64,000 nucleotides of DNA, from positions 1 through 64,000 of the forward strand of contig JBAZCN010000005.1 of assembly GCA_041655035.1 (NCBI GenBank), written 5' to 3'. The DNA comes from NAT127 sp041655035. GTDB taxonomy: Bacteria; Pseudomonadota; Gammaproteobacteria; Pseudomonadales; Porticoccaceae. The translations under genes and the position numbers were made by a program. Below, in pieces: positions 33,857-43,046 of the stretch. Below the pieces are notes generated by a model. It worked only from the letters and a program-made list of their open reading frames with translations. It had not been told where the DNA came from and did no database searches. Position 1 is the first letter of the stretch. Every line of letters starts with the position of its first letter.

Positions 33857-35890
33857 TCAAAACAGCCCATGCTGTTTCAGCAGTGCCAGCAGATGGTCCT
33901 CGTCAACCACCGCGACACCAAGTTCGGCGGCTTTGCCAAGTTTCGATCCAGCCCCCGGGCCCGCCACGACACAGCTGGTCTTGGCCGACACGCTGCCCGC
34001 CACCTTGGCGCCCAACCGTTGCAGTTTCTCCTTGGCCTCGGTGCGGCTCATCGCTTCCAGAGTACCGGTAAGCACCCACACCTGCCCGCCGAGGGGTCTC
34101 TCGGCGGCATCGGCCGGTTGCGGATCGGGCCATCCGACCCCGGCATCGAGCAGCCCGGACACCACATCGAGATTGTCCTGGCTGTCGAAGAATTCGCGGG
34201 TGAAATGAGCGACCACCGGGCCGACATCGTCGACCTCCTGGAGCTCGTCGGGGCTGGCGGAGGACAACTTGTCGAGGCTGCCAAAATGGCCGGCCAGCGC
34301 CGCGGCGGTGGCCTCGCCGACTTCACGGATACCGAGAGCATAGAGGAAACGGGCAAAGGTTGTGTTCTTCGATGCCGCGATGGCGTCCACCAGGTTGCCC
34401 GCCGACTTGTCAGCCATGCGATCGAGCGCTGCCAGGGTCGGCCGATCGAGGTGATAGAGGTCGACGACGGAACGCACCAGTTCCCGCTCCACCAGCTGAT
34501 CCACCAGTTTCTCGCCGAGGCCGTCGATATCCATCGCCTTGCGGGAAGCGAAATGCACCAGCGCCTGCTTGCGCTGGGCGGCGCACACCAGTCCGCCACT
34601 GCAGCGCTGCACGGTTTCGCTGGCCGTGCTTTCCACCGGCGATCCACACACCGGACAGTGCTCGGGGAAGACGATGGGCCGGGCGTCCGCGGGGCGCTCC
34701 GCGTCCACCACCTTGACGATCTGGGGAATGACATCACCGGCGCGACGGACGATCACCCGGTCGCCGATCCGCACGTCGAGACGCTCGATCTCGTCGCGGT
34801 TGTGGAGGGTCGCATTGCTCACCGTGACCCCGCCGACAAAGACCGGCTTGAGCCTCGCCACCGGCGTCACCGCGCCGGTGCGGCCCACCTGGAATTCGAC
34901 GTCGAGCAACTCGGTGGCCATTTCCTGGGCGGGAAACTTGCGCGCCACCGCCCAGCGCGGGGCGCGGGCGACAAAGCCGAGGCGCTTTTGCAGTTCGAGA
35001 TCGTTGATCTTGTAAACAATGCCGTCGATATCGTAGTCGAGGCTGTCCCGGCGCTCCGCCAGGCGCCGGTAATAGTCGTAGCAGCCGTCGAGGTCTTCCG
35101 CCACTTCGACCAGGGGATTGATCGGCAACCCCCAGTGCTGGAGCTGTTGCAACACGGCAAAGTGCCGTCCGGGCAGCTGCCAGCCCTCGCTGTGGCCGAC
35201 GCCGTAGGCGAACATCGCCAGGGGGCGGGTGGCGGTGATCCGTGAATCGAGCTGGCGCAGGCTTCCCGCCGCCGCATTGCGCGGGTTGACGAAAGTTTTT
35301 TCACCGCTGTCGCGGGCGCTGCTGTTGAGCACCTCGAACCCGGCCCTGGACATGTAGATTTCGCCGCGAACCTCCAGTATCCGGGGGAGCTGATCGCCCT
35401 GCAGGCGCAGCGGTATCGAGGCTATGGTGCGCACGTTGACAGTAATGTCCTCGCCCTGGCGGCCGTCGCCACGGGTCGCGCCCCGCACCAGGCTGCCGTC
35501 GCGGTAAAGCAGGCTGACCGCGACGCCGTCGAGCTTGGGCTCACAGACATAGGCGAGGGGTTGGCGCCAGTTGAGGCGATCCCTGGCGCGGCGGTCGAAC
35601 TCCGCCACCTCCTGATCGTTGAAGGCATTGTCGAGGGACAGCATCGGCTGCAGGTGCTCGACCTGATCAAAGCCGGACAACGGAGCCACGCCGACCCGCT
35701 GGGTGGGGGAATCGGCACTTTTGAGATGGGGGTAACGCTCCTCCAGTTCCTGCAGCCGGCGCAGCAGGTCGTCGTACTCCCGGTCAGTGATGTCGGGGTC
35801 GTCGAGCGCGTAATAGCGATAGTTGTGATGGTGCAAGGCAGTGGCGAGGCGCACCATTTCAGCCTGGATCTCGATCTCCGGAGTCGACAC
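33857..35890 (-). CDS. ligA: NAD-dependent DNA ligase
   Basis: LigA seals nicks in replication and repair. The 677-aa protein shows the Ia domain (HNYRYYALDDPDITDREYDDL), the adenylation lysine in EPKLDGVAVSL near 119, and the OB fold. A four-Cys zinc finger (CPVCGSP and a distal CSGGLVC), helix-hairpin-helix repeats and a C-terminal BRCT domain (LTGTLEAMSR) follow. Normal length. It follows zipA by 16 nt in the conserved smc-zipA-ligA order. Confidence 0.97.
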   Translation of the reverse strand: MSTPEIEIQAEMVRLATALHHHNYRYYALDDPDITDREYDDLLRRLQELEERYPHLKSADSPTQRVGVAPLSGFDQVEHLQPMLSLDNAFNDQEVAEFDRRARDRLNWRQPLAYVCEPKLDGVAVSLLYRDGSLVRGATRGDGRQGEDITVNVRTIASIPLRLQGDQLPRILEVRGEIYMSRAGFEVLNSSARDSGEKTFVNPRNAAAGSLRQLDSRITATRPLAMFAYGVGHSEGWQLPGRHFAVLQQLQHWGLPINPLVEVAEDLDGCYDYYRRLAERRDSLDYDIDGIVYKINDLELQKRLGFVARAPRWAVARKFPAQEMATELLDVEFQVGRTGAVTPVARLKPVFVGGVTVSNATLHNRDEIERLDVRIGDRVIVRRAGDVIPQIVKVVDAERPADARPIVFPEHCPVCGSPVESTASETVQRCSGGLVCAAQRKQALVHFASRKAMDIDGLGEKLVDQLVERELVRSVVDLYHLDRPTLAALDRMADKSAGNLVDAIAASKNTTFARFLYALGIREVGEATAAALAGHFGSLDKLSSASPDELQEVDDVGPVVAHFTREFFDSQDNLDVVSGLLDAGVGWPDPQPADAAERPLGGQVWVLTGTLEAMSRTEAKEKLQRLGAKVAGSVSAKTSCVVAGPGAGSKLGKAAELGVAVVDEDHLLALLKQHGLF

Positions 35891-35906
35891 CGGCGCTGCT
35901 CCGGGC

Positions 35907-36950
35907 TTAGTTGGTGAGAGTGAAAGAGCGCCGGGTAAAGTCGATGATCCGCTGGCGATAGTGCTCGATGGTCTGCTTGGTCAGGGCGCTGCGGGTTTCG
36001 TCCTTGAGTTCACCGCCGAGTTTTCTGGCCATGGCGATGGCCGTGGTGATCAGGGTTTCAAACGACTCGAGGGGCCGGTCGAGGCCGTCGAGAGGCATGA
36101 TGAAAGTCACCCCCGGGGTTTTGAACTGATCCATGATGTTGAGATCGAAGGCCCCTGGATTCACCGAATTGGCCACACTGAAATGCACCGGGCCCGAGCC
36201 GTCCTTGTTTTCATGGCGGTGGAAGATCTTCATCGACCCGTAGCGCAGGCCGTGCTCCAGCAGCTGTTCGAGCAGCTTCTCACCGTCGAACTGCCGACCT
36301 TTGTGCGCCATCAGGTGCAGGATGAGGATATCCTCCTCGGCAGCCACCCGGGCAGAAGAGGACCGCCGCGGCGGCTCGGGACGGCGCTCGACCGGTGCCG
36401 CCAGTTGCGGCTCGATGCGTTCCGGTTCGGCACTGAATGCCGCGGGCTCGGGCCGGCGGTAGCTCTGCTCGTGGCTGCTGGCGCGGATCGGCTCCGGCGC
36501 GGCGACATCATGATGGTCGTGGGCGTCGTCGCGATCGTCGCGCGGGTCGCCGGGTGCCCGCTGATCGTCATGGATGGCGCTCTCCGGCACATCGAAAATC
36601 GCCGGATCGCGGTCAATGGGTTGCTTCGCTGGTTCGGACTCGCTTTTGCTGCGGAAGGCCGCGGTCAGTTTGTTGCGTTCATAGTCGCACTCGCGGCGGA
36701 TCTTCTCGCTGACCTGCGCCGCGCTCTTCTCATCCCGCACCTCGACGACCCGGGCTTTGCGGCCGGGTAACTCGGTGGAATAAAAATCGTCGTCGTCATC
36801 GTCGAAGATGGCATTCTTGCTGGCGCGGCGGGCGCTGGTGCGCAACTTGCCACGACGGGACCTGTTGACGCGCCTGACGCCATCGAGAAGGATGGCCAGA
36901 ATTACCAGGATGCCCAGTAAAATCAGAATTTCGCGTGCACCAAAATCCAT
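35907..36950 (-). CDS. zipA: Cell division protein ZipA
   Basis: ZipA tethers FtsZ to the inner membrane at the divisome. The 347-aa protein has one N-terminal membrane anchor (residues 7-23, LILLGILVILAILLDGV). A long charged linker rich in Asp, Glu, Arg and Pro (about 30-205) follows, then the C-terminal FtsZ-binding domain beginning near ILILHLMAHKG (about 206-340). It sits between smc and ligA in the usual gammaproteobacterial order. Confidence 0.95.
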   Translation of the reverse strand: MDFGAREILILLGILVILAILLDGVRRVNRSRRGKLRTSARRASKNAIFDDDDDDFYSTELPGRKARVVEVRDEKSAAQVSEKIRRECDYERNKLTAAFRSKSESEPAKQPIDRDPAIFDVPESAIHDDQRAPGDPRDDRDDAHDHHDVAAPEPIRASSHEQSYRRPEPAAFSAEPERIEPQLAAPVERRPEPPRRSSSARVAAEEDILILHLMAHKGRQFDGEKLLEQLLEHGLRYGSMKIFHRHENKDGSGPVHFSVANSVNPGAFDLNIMDQFKTPGVTFIMPLDGLDRPLESFETLITTAIAMARKLGGELKDETRSALTKQTIEHYRQRIIDFTRRSFTLTN

Positions 36951-37134
36951 GAATTCCTCTATCTCTATCTGCGGGTGGTCTGCACCCGGTGGGTAGTTCT
37001 CAGCGGTGAACCCGCAACTGGCCTGCGGTATTGAACCGGCGGCCCCATCAAACTACTTTAACTCCGGCAAACCAAGCGTTTATTAAAACATTGCAACGAA
37101 TTAAATCAACCCTGAATGACCACCCGGGCAGCCA

Positions 37135-40100
37135 TCAGGCCTCCGCCAGTTCAGCGGCCTTTTCGACATCCACGGCAACCAGTCGCGATACCCCCGGCTC
37201 GTGCATGGTAACGCCCATCAGGTGATGAGCCATCTCCATCGCAATTTTGTTATGGGTAATGTAGATAAACTGCACCCGGTCGGACATTTCTTCCACCATG
37301 CGCGCATAGCGGCCGACGTTGGCATCATCGAGCGGCGCATCCACCTCGTCGAGCATACAGAAGGGCGCTGGATTCAGGCGGAAGATCGAGAATACCAGGG
37401 CGATCGCCGTCAATGCCTTCTCGCCGCCCGAAAGCAGGTGGATGGTGGTGTTCTTCTTGCCCGGTGGGCGCGCCATGATGGTCACACCGGTATCCAGCAG
37501 ATCGTCACCGGTAAGCTCCAGATAGGCGTGGCCGCCGCCGAAGACCTTGGGAAACAGTTCCTCCAGCGAACCGTTGATCTGGTCGAAGGTTTCCTTGAAG
37601 CGGGTGCGGGTCTCCCTGTCGATCTTGCGGATTGCGTTTTCAAGGGTTTCCAGTGCTTCCATCAGTTCGTTGTTTTGGGCATCGAGATAGGTTTTTCGTT
37701 CCGACTCCGTCTTGAATTCTTCGATTGCCGCGAGGTTGATGGCACCGAGACGCTGGATGCGGACGGCAATGCGTTCCAGTTCCTCCTCCCAGAGCTGGGG
37801 CGCGGCGTCCTCTCCCAGCTCTTCGAGCAGGGTTTGCAGTTGATAGCCCTGTTCGGCGATCTGTTCGGCAATGGTATTGCAGCGGGTGCGCACTTCCTGG
37901 GTCTGGAGCCTGGTCTGCTCCAGTTCCGTGCGCTTGTCGAGGATCAGCCCCTCGAGTTGGCCACGGCGCCTTTCCCCCTCCCGCATGCTGTGTTCGACTT
38001 CTTCGAGACGGGCGCGGGCCTCCGTCAGCCGGGTTTCCACTTTGAGGCGTTTTTCCAGCTGCTCTTCAAGTTGCAGCGCCAGATCGTCACTGGGGTCGTC
38101 CTCACTGCTGACCGTGGCGAGCAACTGCTCACGGCGTTCCCGAAGGCGCGCGACCTGAACGTCGAGCCGATCGATGCCCTCCTTGACCGCCTGCAACTGA
38201 GTGCTGACAGAGCGTTCGCGCATCGACAGCTCGTGCAGTTTGTCACGGGTGTGACGGGCGCGCTGGCGGGTGACATCGAGGCGATTGCGGGCCTGGTCCC
38301 GCTCATCGAGCAGGATTTCCCGCCGGCGGGTGTCCTGTTCCATGGCGTCGATGGCTTCCTGGAGAATGACCCTGGCCTCGGCAAGACTTTCCTGTTCGAG
38401 CTGTTGCTGTTGGCGAATCTCCGCCAGTTCCTCTTCGACGCGGCCGCGACGGGCGGCAAATTGTTCGATCTGCATGCGGCCGGCGCTGACCCGGGAACGC
38501 AGCTCGGCATATTCCCGCTGGCGTTCGGCGATGGTCCGCGACAGGGTTTCACGGCGTCGCTCGAGGCTGGAAAGCTCGGCCTCCTGCACCGTCTGCCGGA
38601 CGCTGAGGTTGTCGCCGAGTGCTTCCAATTCTTCGAGCTGAAGCGCCAGTTCCGCCAGTTCCTGCTTGCGCTTGAGCACCCCGGCGGCGGCATTCTTGCC
38701 CCGCGCCACCTGGACCCAGTTGGGCCCGATCCACACGCCGTCGGCGGTCACCACCGACATCCCTGCCGCCAGTTGCGGACGCAGCGCCAGCGCCTGGTCG
38801 AGGCTGTCGGCGACGTGGATGCCCGCCAACAGGGTCGCCGCCTGGCTGCCGCGCACCCGGTCGACCAGCAGACTGCCCTGCCCCACTGCTGCGCCGGCTG
38901 GCGACTCGCGTTCAGCGATCAGCGTCAGCTCGCCGGTGCCGAGTTGCTGCAGGGCATCGATCAGCGGGTCGAGCACCGCCACGCACACCGCCTGCAACCG
39001 GTTGCCGAGCACGGTCTCCACCGCGACCTCCCAGCCCGGCTCGACCTCCAGGGTCTCCGCCAGCCGCGGCGCGGTGGTCAGCGACTGGCCGTCGAGCCAT
39101 TCGCGCTCCTCGCCGTGGTCTTCGAGCGCGGCCTGTTGCAGGGCGTCGAGCGAGGCCTGGCGGCCCTTGAGCGCCTGCAGGCGCTCGCGCACCGCGCCGA
39201 GTTCCTGCGCCCCCTGCTGAAAGGCCTTGCGCGTCCGGTCGATATCGCCGACCACGCCATCCAATTCACCCTGCATGTCCCCGGCGGTCATTTCCATCTC
39301 CGCCAATTGGTCGTCGAGCAGGGCTAGCTGCTCTTCACCGGGGCCGTTGTTGAGCAGTTCGCGGCGCTCGCCTTCGAGCCGCTCCAGGCGTTCGGCCAGG
39401 CGGCGCAGCACCTGCTCGAGATGCTGGATGCGGGATTGCTCCACCTCGGCCTTCTGCCGCGGCTGTGCCGCCCGCTGGTTGAATTCGTCCCAGGTGGCCT
39501 GCCACTGGCTCATCGCATCCTCGGCGTCCTGCAGCAGCGCCGCGGACTCTTCTTCCTCGGCGTTGAGCGACTCCAGCGTCGGCACGATGTCCAGCAGTTC
39601 GGCCTGCCAGCCTTCGGCCCTGGCGCGATCGGTGCGCAGGTGTTGCTCGACCTCGGCGTAATTGCGCTCGGTCTGCTCGATATCCTGGCGCAGCTCCCGC
39701 GCGCGCTGGCGGATGTGCTCGATGGACTGTTCGGTGCGGGCGACTTCGGCGCCGATGGCGTAGAACTCACCTTGAGTGGCATTGAACTGGTCACTGTCGT
39801 CGGTGTACTGCAGCCGCAGCTTCTCAAGACTGTTGTCACAGCTGCTGCGTTCGGTCACCAGCGCCTCGACGTCCAGCTCCTGGCGGGAAATCAATGCCTG
39901 GCGGCTCTGCAACTCGGCGTTGAACTGCCGCCAGCGCAGAGCCTGGAGCTGAGCCTTGGTCTGGCGTTCTTCCTTTTTGAATTCAGCGTATTTTTCCGCC
40001 GCCTGGGCCTGGCGCTCGAGGCGCTGCAACTGGCGGCCCAGTTCATCGCGGATATCGGTGAGACGCTCGAGGTTTTCCTTGGTGCGGCGCATGCGGTTTT

Positions 40101-40647
40101 CGGTGTCGCGGCGCCGCTCCTTGTATTTGGAGATACCGGCGGCCTCCTCGATGAACACCCGCAAGTCCTCGGGCCTGGCCTCGATCAGGTTGGAGATCAT
40201 GCCCTGTTCGATAATGGCGTAGCTGCGCGGGCCAAGGCCGGTGCCGAGGAAGATATCGGTGATGTCGCGCCGCCGGCATTTGTTGCCGTTGAGATAGTAG
40301 CTGGACTGCCCGTCGCGGGTGACCTTGCGGCGGATGGCGATCTCGGCGTAACTGGCGTATTCGCCGCCGAGGGTGCCGTCGCTGTTATCGAAGACCAGTT
40401 CGATCGACGCCTGCCCCACCGGTTTGCGGCCACCGGAGCCGTTGAAGATCACGTCGGTCATCGACTCGCCGCGCAGGTGCTTGGCAGAACTCTCCCCCAT
40501 CACCCAGCGCACGGCGTCGATGACATTGGACTTGCCACAGCCATTGGGGCCCACGACCGCACACAGGTTGCTGGGAAAATGAACCGTCGTGGGGTCCACA
40601 AAAGACTTGAACCCAGCCAGCTTGATGCTCTTGAGACGCATGGACAA
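37135..40647 (-). CDS. smc: Chromosome segregation protein SMC
   Basis: A 1170-aa SMC ATPase. The Walker A GPNGCGKSN is at residues 32-40 and a coiled coil covers about 170-500. A hinge (about 515-650, with an LGNRLQAV segment and Gly-rich pieces) is followed by the returning coiled coil. The ABC signature LLSGGEKAL and Walker B CMLDEVDAPLDDANV are near 1070-1105. Works with ScpA and ScpB, which are outside the window. The 184-nt gap to zipA holds no gene that I can see. Confidence 0.97.
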   Translation of the reverse strand: MSMRLKSIKLAGFKSFVDPTTVHFPSNLCAVVGPNGCGKSNVIDAVRWVMGESSAKHLRGESMTDVIFNGSGGRKPVGQASIELVFDNSDGTLGGEYASYAEIAIRRKVTRDGQSSYYLNGNKCRRRDITDIFLGTGLGPRSYAIIEQGMISNLIEARPEDLRVFIEEAAGISKYKERRRDTENRMRRTKENLERLTDIRDELGRQLQRLERQAQAAEKYAEFKKEERQTKAQLQALRWRQFNAELQSRQALISRQELDVEALVTERSSCDNSLEKLRLQYTDDSDQFNATQGEFYAIGAEVARTEQSIEHIRQRARELRQDIEQTERNYAEVEQHLRTDRARAEGWQAELLDIVPTLESLNAEEEESAALLQDAEDAMSQWQATWDEFNQRAAQPRQKAEVEQSRIQHLEQVLRRLAERLERLEGERRELLNNGPGEEQLALLDDQLAEMEMTAGDMQGELDGVVGDIDRTRKAFQQGAQELGAVRERLQALKGRQASLDALQQAALEDHGEEREWLDGQSLTTAPRLAETLEVEPGWEVAVETVLGNRLQAVCVAVLDPLIDALQQLGTGELTLIAERESPAGAAVGQGSLLVDRVRGSQAATLLAGIHVADSLDQALALRPQLAAGMSVVTADGVWIGPNWVQVARGKNAAAGVLKRKQELAELALQLEELEALGDNLSVRQTVQEAELSSLERRRETLSRTIAERQREYAELRSRVSAGRMQIEQFAARRGRVEEELAEIRQQQQLEQESLAEARVILQEAIDAMEQDTRRREILLDERDQARNRLDVTRQRARHTRDKLHELSMRERSVSTQLQAVKEGIDRLDVQVARLRERREQLLATVSSEDDPSDDLALQLEEQLEKRLKVETRLTEARARLEEVEHSMREGERRRGQLEGLILDKRTELEQTRLQTQEVRTRCNTIAEQIAEQGYQLQTLLEELGEDAAPQLWEEELERIAVRIQRLGAINLAAIEEFKTESERKTYLDAQNNELMEALETLENAIRKIDRETRTRFKETFDQINGSLEELFPKVFGGGHAYLELTGDDLLDTGVTIMARPPGKKNTTIHLLSGGEKALTAIALVFSIFRLNPAPFCMLDEVDAPLDDANVGRYARMVEEMSDRVQFIYITHNKIAMEMAHHLMGVTMHEPGVSRLVAVDVEKAAELAEA

Positions 40648-40786
40648 CTCGTTGGTTATGGCCGGCGATACCCCTCGCGGGTATCAGGCTAAACGGAGGA
40701 TTTTACACCGTAGAGACACGGCGACAAGGACTGAATGGCCGGGCGCAGGCCACCCGGCCGGGACGACGACCGCGCTTCCCCTGTGA

Positions 40787-42025
40787 TCAGGGAATCCTGC
40801 GGGCAATCACCAGGGACAGAGGTTCACCGGCCTTGCCGGGAACGACCGGTCCCTCGCTGGCCTCGAGGTCCCCCTGTGCCGCGACGGCGGTACCGGAAAA
40901 CGACACCCGGGCGACCACCTCGACCTCCCGGGCCGACGCCAGGGTCATCGCCGGATTCATGGCCAGGCTCTCGTCGAGGGTGATGCGCGCCGGCAGATCG
41001 CTCCGTGTCAGGCGCTTGATGGCCAGCGGCATGGGCGAACCCTGCCAGGCCCGGGCATAGACGAACACCGTCGTATCCGGCGGGACATCGAAACCGTCAT
41101 CGAGGGCGACATCGACCACCAGGCTCAGGCCCGGCGCGGTAGCGCCGTCGTCGCCCTGGTCCCCGGCCGCCGCCAGCTTGGCTTCGGCGCTGTGGATGCC
41201 GGCCAGCAGCGCGGGCCGCGAGGGAGCGCTGGCCGACAGGCCCCGCACTGCCTGCTGCCAGTGGCGGATGGCATCCTCGTAGCGATTTCCCTGATAGGCG
41301 GCGATACCCAGCAAGCCGAGGGCGGTCCGATCCTCGGGGTCGAGGCTGTGGGCGGCCTGGGCGGCGGCCTCGACCTCCGGGCCCATGCGATTGCCGGCGG
41401 CAAAAAACAGCGCCTGGGCATACTCCCCCATCAGTGCGCCGTCGCCCGGCAGCCGGGTCACCGCTGCCCGGTAGTGTTCCGCGGCAGCGGCAAAATCACC
41501 GCGATCCTGGTAGAGCCGCGCGAGCAGCACCGGATATACAGGGCGGTCGCTTTTGGTCCGGGCGAGGTGATGGAGACTGGCGAGAATCTCCGCGTCCAGC
41601 GTATTCAATTCCGCCTCTGGCGCCGCGCCGCGAAGCAACACCATGCGCCGCTCGAATAGCTCCCGCAACGCCAGTTCATCGGCAGCGCCCAAATCGAGAT
41701 AAATCACCGCCGCCAGCAGGGGGACCAACAGCGCCAGCAGGGGAAATGCCCAGCGACCCCGCTCGCCGAGCGGGGCGCCAGCGGCAAGATCGGCATTATC
41801 CACCAGAAACTGGCGCTGGAATTCCACCACCAGAGCGCTGTGCTGGCGGCCATCGATGTCACCGGCCGCATGCTGGGCATCGACCTCGGCGAGTTTTTCC
41901 CGGTACAGCGTGCGATTGAACGCCCTCTCGGCAGCGCCGGAAACATCGGCGCTGCGGCGGCGCATACCGACGAGAACAAAAGCCACTGCGCCGAGAGCGG
42001 CGATCGCGAAGCCCAGCCACATCAT
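40787..42025 (-). CDS. ccmI: Cytochrome c maturation protein CcmI
   Basis: A 412-aa apocytochrome c chaperone: N-terminal membrane helix (about 3-20), a cytoplasmic leucine-rich helix region, a second membrane helix (about 92-112, FPLLALLVPLLAAVIYL), then TPR repeats (about 150-290) facing the periplasm and a C-terminal beta-rich domain that binds apocytochrome. Start at 42025 with GAAGGAGG upstream; it overlaps ccmH by 4 nt. Last gene of the ccm operon. Confidence 0.93.
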   Translation of the reverse strand: MMWLGFAIAALGAVAFVLVGMRRRSADVSGAAERAFNRTLYREKLAEVDAQHAAGDIDGRQHSALVVEFQRQFLVDNADLAAGAPLGERGRWAFPLLALLVPLLAAVIYLDLGAADELALRELFERRMVLLRGAAPEAELNTLDAEILASLHHLARTKSDRPVYPVLLARLYQDRGDFAAAAEHYRAAVTRLPGDGALMGEYAQALFFAAGNRMGPEVEAAAQAAHSLDPEDRTALGLLGIAAYQGNRYEDAIRHWQQAVRGLSASAPSRPALLAGIHSAEAKLAAAGDQGDDGATAPGLSLVVDVALDDGFDVPPDTTVFVYARAWQGSPMPLAIKRLTRSDLPARITLDESLAMNPAMTLASAREVEVVARVSFSGTAVAAQGDLEASEGPVVPGKAGEPLSLVIARRIP

Positions 42026-42501
42026 GGGCGATCCTCCTTCTCGCAGCTGTCGAGCAGATCGTCCAGCCGCTGCTGTTCCGCCGCTGCCAGAGGCCGGCTG
42101 GCCACGGCGCTCCGCCGGTGGTGGCGGATAACCGCGACCAGCACCAGCAGCCCCACGGCGACAAGCACACCGGGGGCGAACCACAGGACCAGGGTGTTGG
42201 GCTGAACCGCCGGCCGGTAGAGGACGAAATCCCCATAGCGCGCCACCAAGTGTGCGGCGATCTCGTCATCGCTGCGCCCCTCCTCCAACAACCGACGGAT
42301 TTCGCCGCGCAGATCGGCGGCAATCGGGGCATCGGAGTCCGCCAGGTTCTGGTTCTGACATTTGGGGCAGCGCAGCTCGGCGATCAGCACCCGGTAGCGG
42401 GCTTCTAGCTCCGCCGTCGACAAGGGCGCTATCTCGATCACCGCCTGGGCGGCGGAGCCGGCCAGCAGCCACAGCAACAGCACAACGCGGGCGCCGGTCA
42501 T
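42022..42501 (-). CDS. ccmH: Cytochrome c maturation protein CcmH
   Basis: A 159-aa periplasmic, membrane-anchored thiol protein. Signal peptide (about 1-19, VVLLLWLLAGSAAQA), the conserved LRCPKCQNQNLADSDA with the redox CxxC, and a C-terminal anchor (FAPGVLVAVGLLVLVAVI). It helps reduce the haem-binding cysteines of apocytochromes c. The start overlaps ccmG's stop (ATGA). Confidence 0.95.
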   Translation of the reverse strand: MTGARVVLLLWLLAGSAAQAVIEIAPLSTAELEARYRVLIAELRCPKCQNQNLADSDAPIAADLRGEIRRLLEEGRSDDEIAAHLVARYGDFVLYRPAVQPNTLVLWFAPGVLVAVGLLVLVAVIRHHRRSAVASRPLAAAEQQRLDDLLDSCEKEDRP

Positions 42502-43046
42502 GGCCGCTCCCTGTCCCGGGCAGCCTGCAAGCGGTCGTAGAACGGCTTCATCTGCGCCCAGACCTTTGCATCGACCACACCCACATGCTTGTAGTGGATC
42601 ACTCCCCGGTGATCCACCAGATAGGTTTCCGGCGCGCCGAACACCCCCAAGTCGATGCCGAGGCGACCATCGCGATCCTCGAAGTTGACTTGATAGGGAT
42701 TGCCGAGATCGACCAGCCACTGGCGGGCGGCCTGGGGCTCATCCTTGTAGTTCATGCCGATGATCGCCACACCGCTGGCGGCGAGCTCCACCAGGAACGG
42801 GTGTTCGACACGGCAGGCCACGCACCAGGTGCCCCACACGTTGAGCAGGCTGACCTGGCCCTGGAACAGGCTCTGGTCCCGCGTTTGGGTGCCATCCTGT
42901 AGATCCGGGAGGGTGAATGCCGGCACCGGACGATCGATCAGCGCCGAGGGCAGCTCGCTTGGGTCGCGATCGAGACCTCGCAGCAGGAAGACCCCGAGGA
43001 CCAGAAAGATTGCCAGTGGAATGAACAGTTTGAGATTTTTCATCAT
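42498..43046 (-). CDS. ccmG: Thiol:disulfide oxidoreductase CcmG/DsbE
   Basis: A 182-aa membrane-tethered thioredoxin-fold reductase with one N-terminal membrane helix (about 7-24) and the active site WGTWCVACRVEHP. It reduces the apocytochrome CxxCH motif together with CcmH. The GAPETYLVDHRG cis-Pro region is intact. Start at 43046 overlaps the ccmF stop in an ATGATGA context. Confidence 0.95.
   Translation of the reverse strand: MMKNLKLFIPLAIFLVLGVFLLRGLDRDPSELPSALIDRPVPAFTLPDLQDGTQTRDQSLFQGQVSLLNVWGTWCVACRVEHPFLVELAASGVAIIGMNYKDEPQAARQWLVDLGNPYQVNFEDRDGRLGIDLGVFGAPETYLVDHRGVIHYKHVGVVDAKVWAQMKPFYDRLQAARDRERP

Noticed and set aside
37201..39327. 708-codon plus-strand open frame
   Set aside because: Antisense of smc; arises from the high-GC codon usage of a coiled-coil gene and has no recognisable family.
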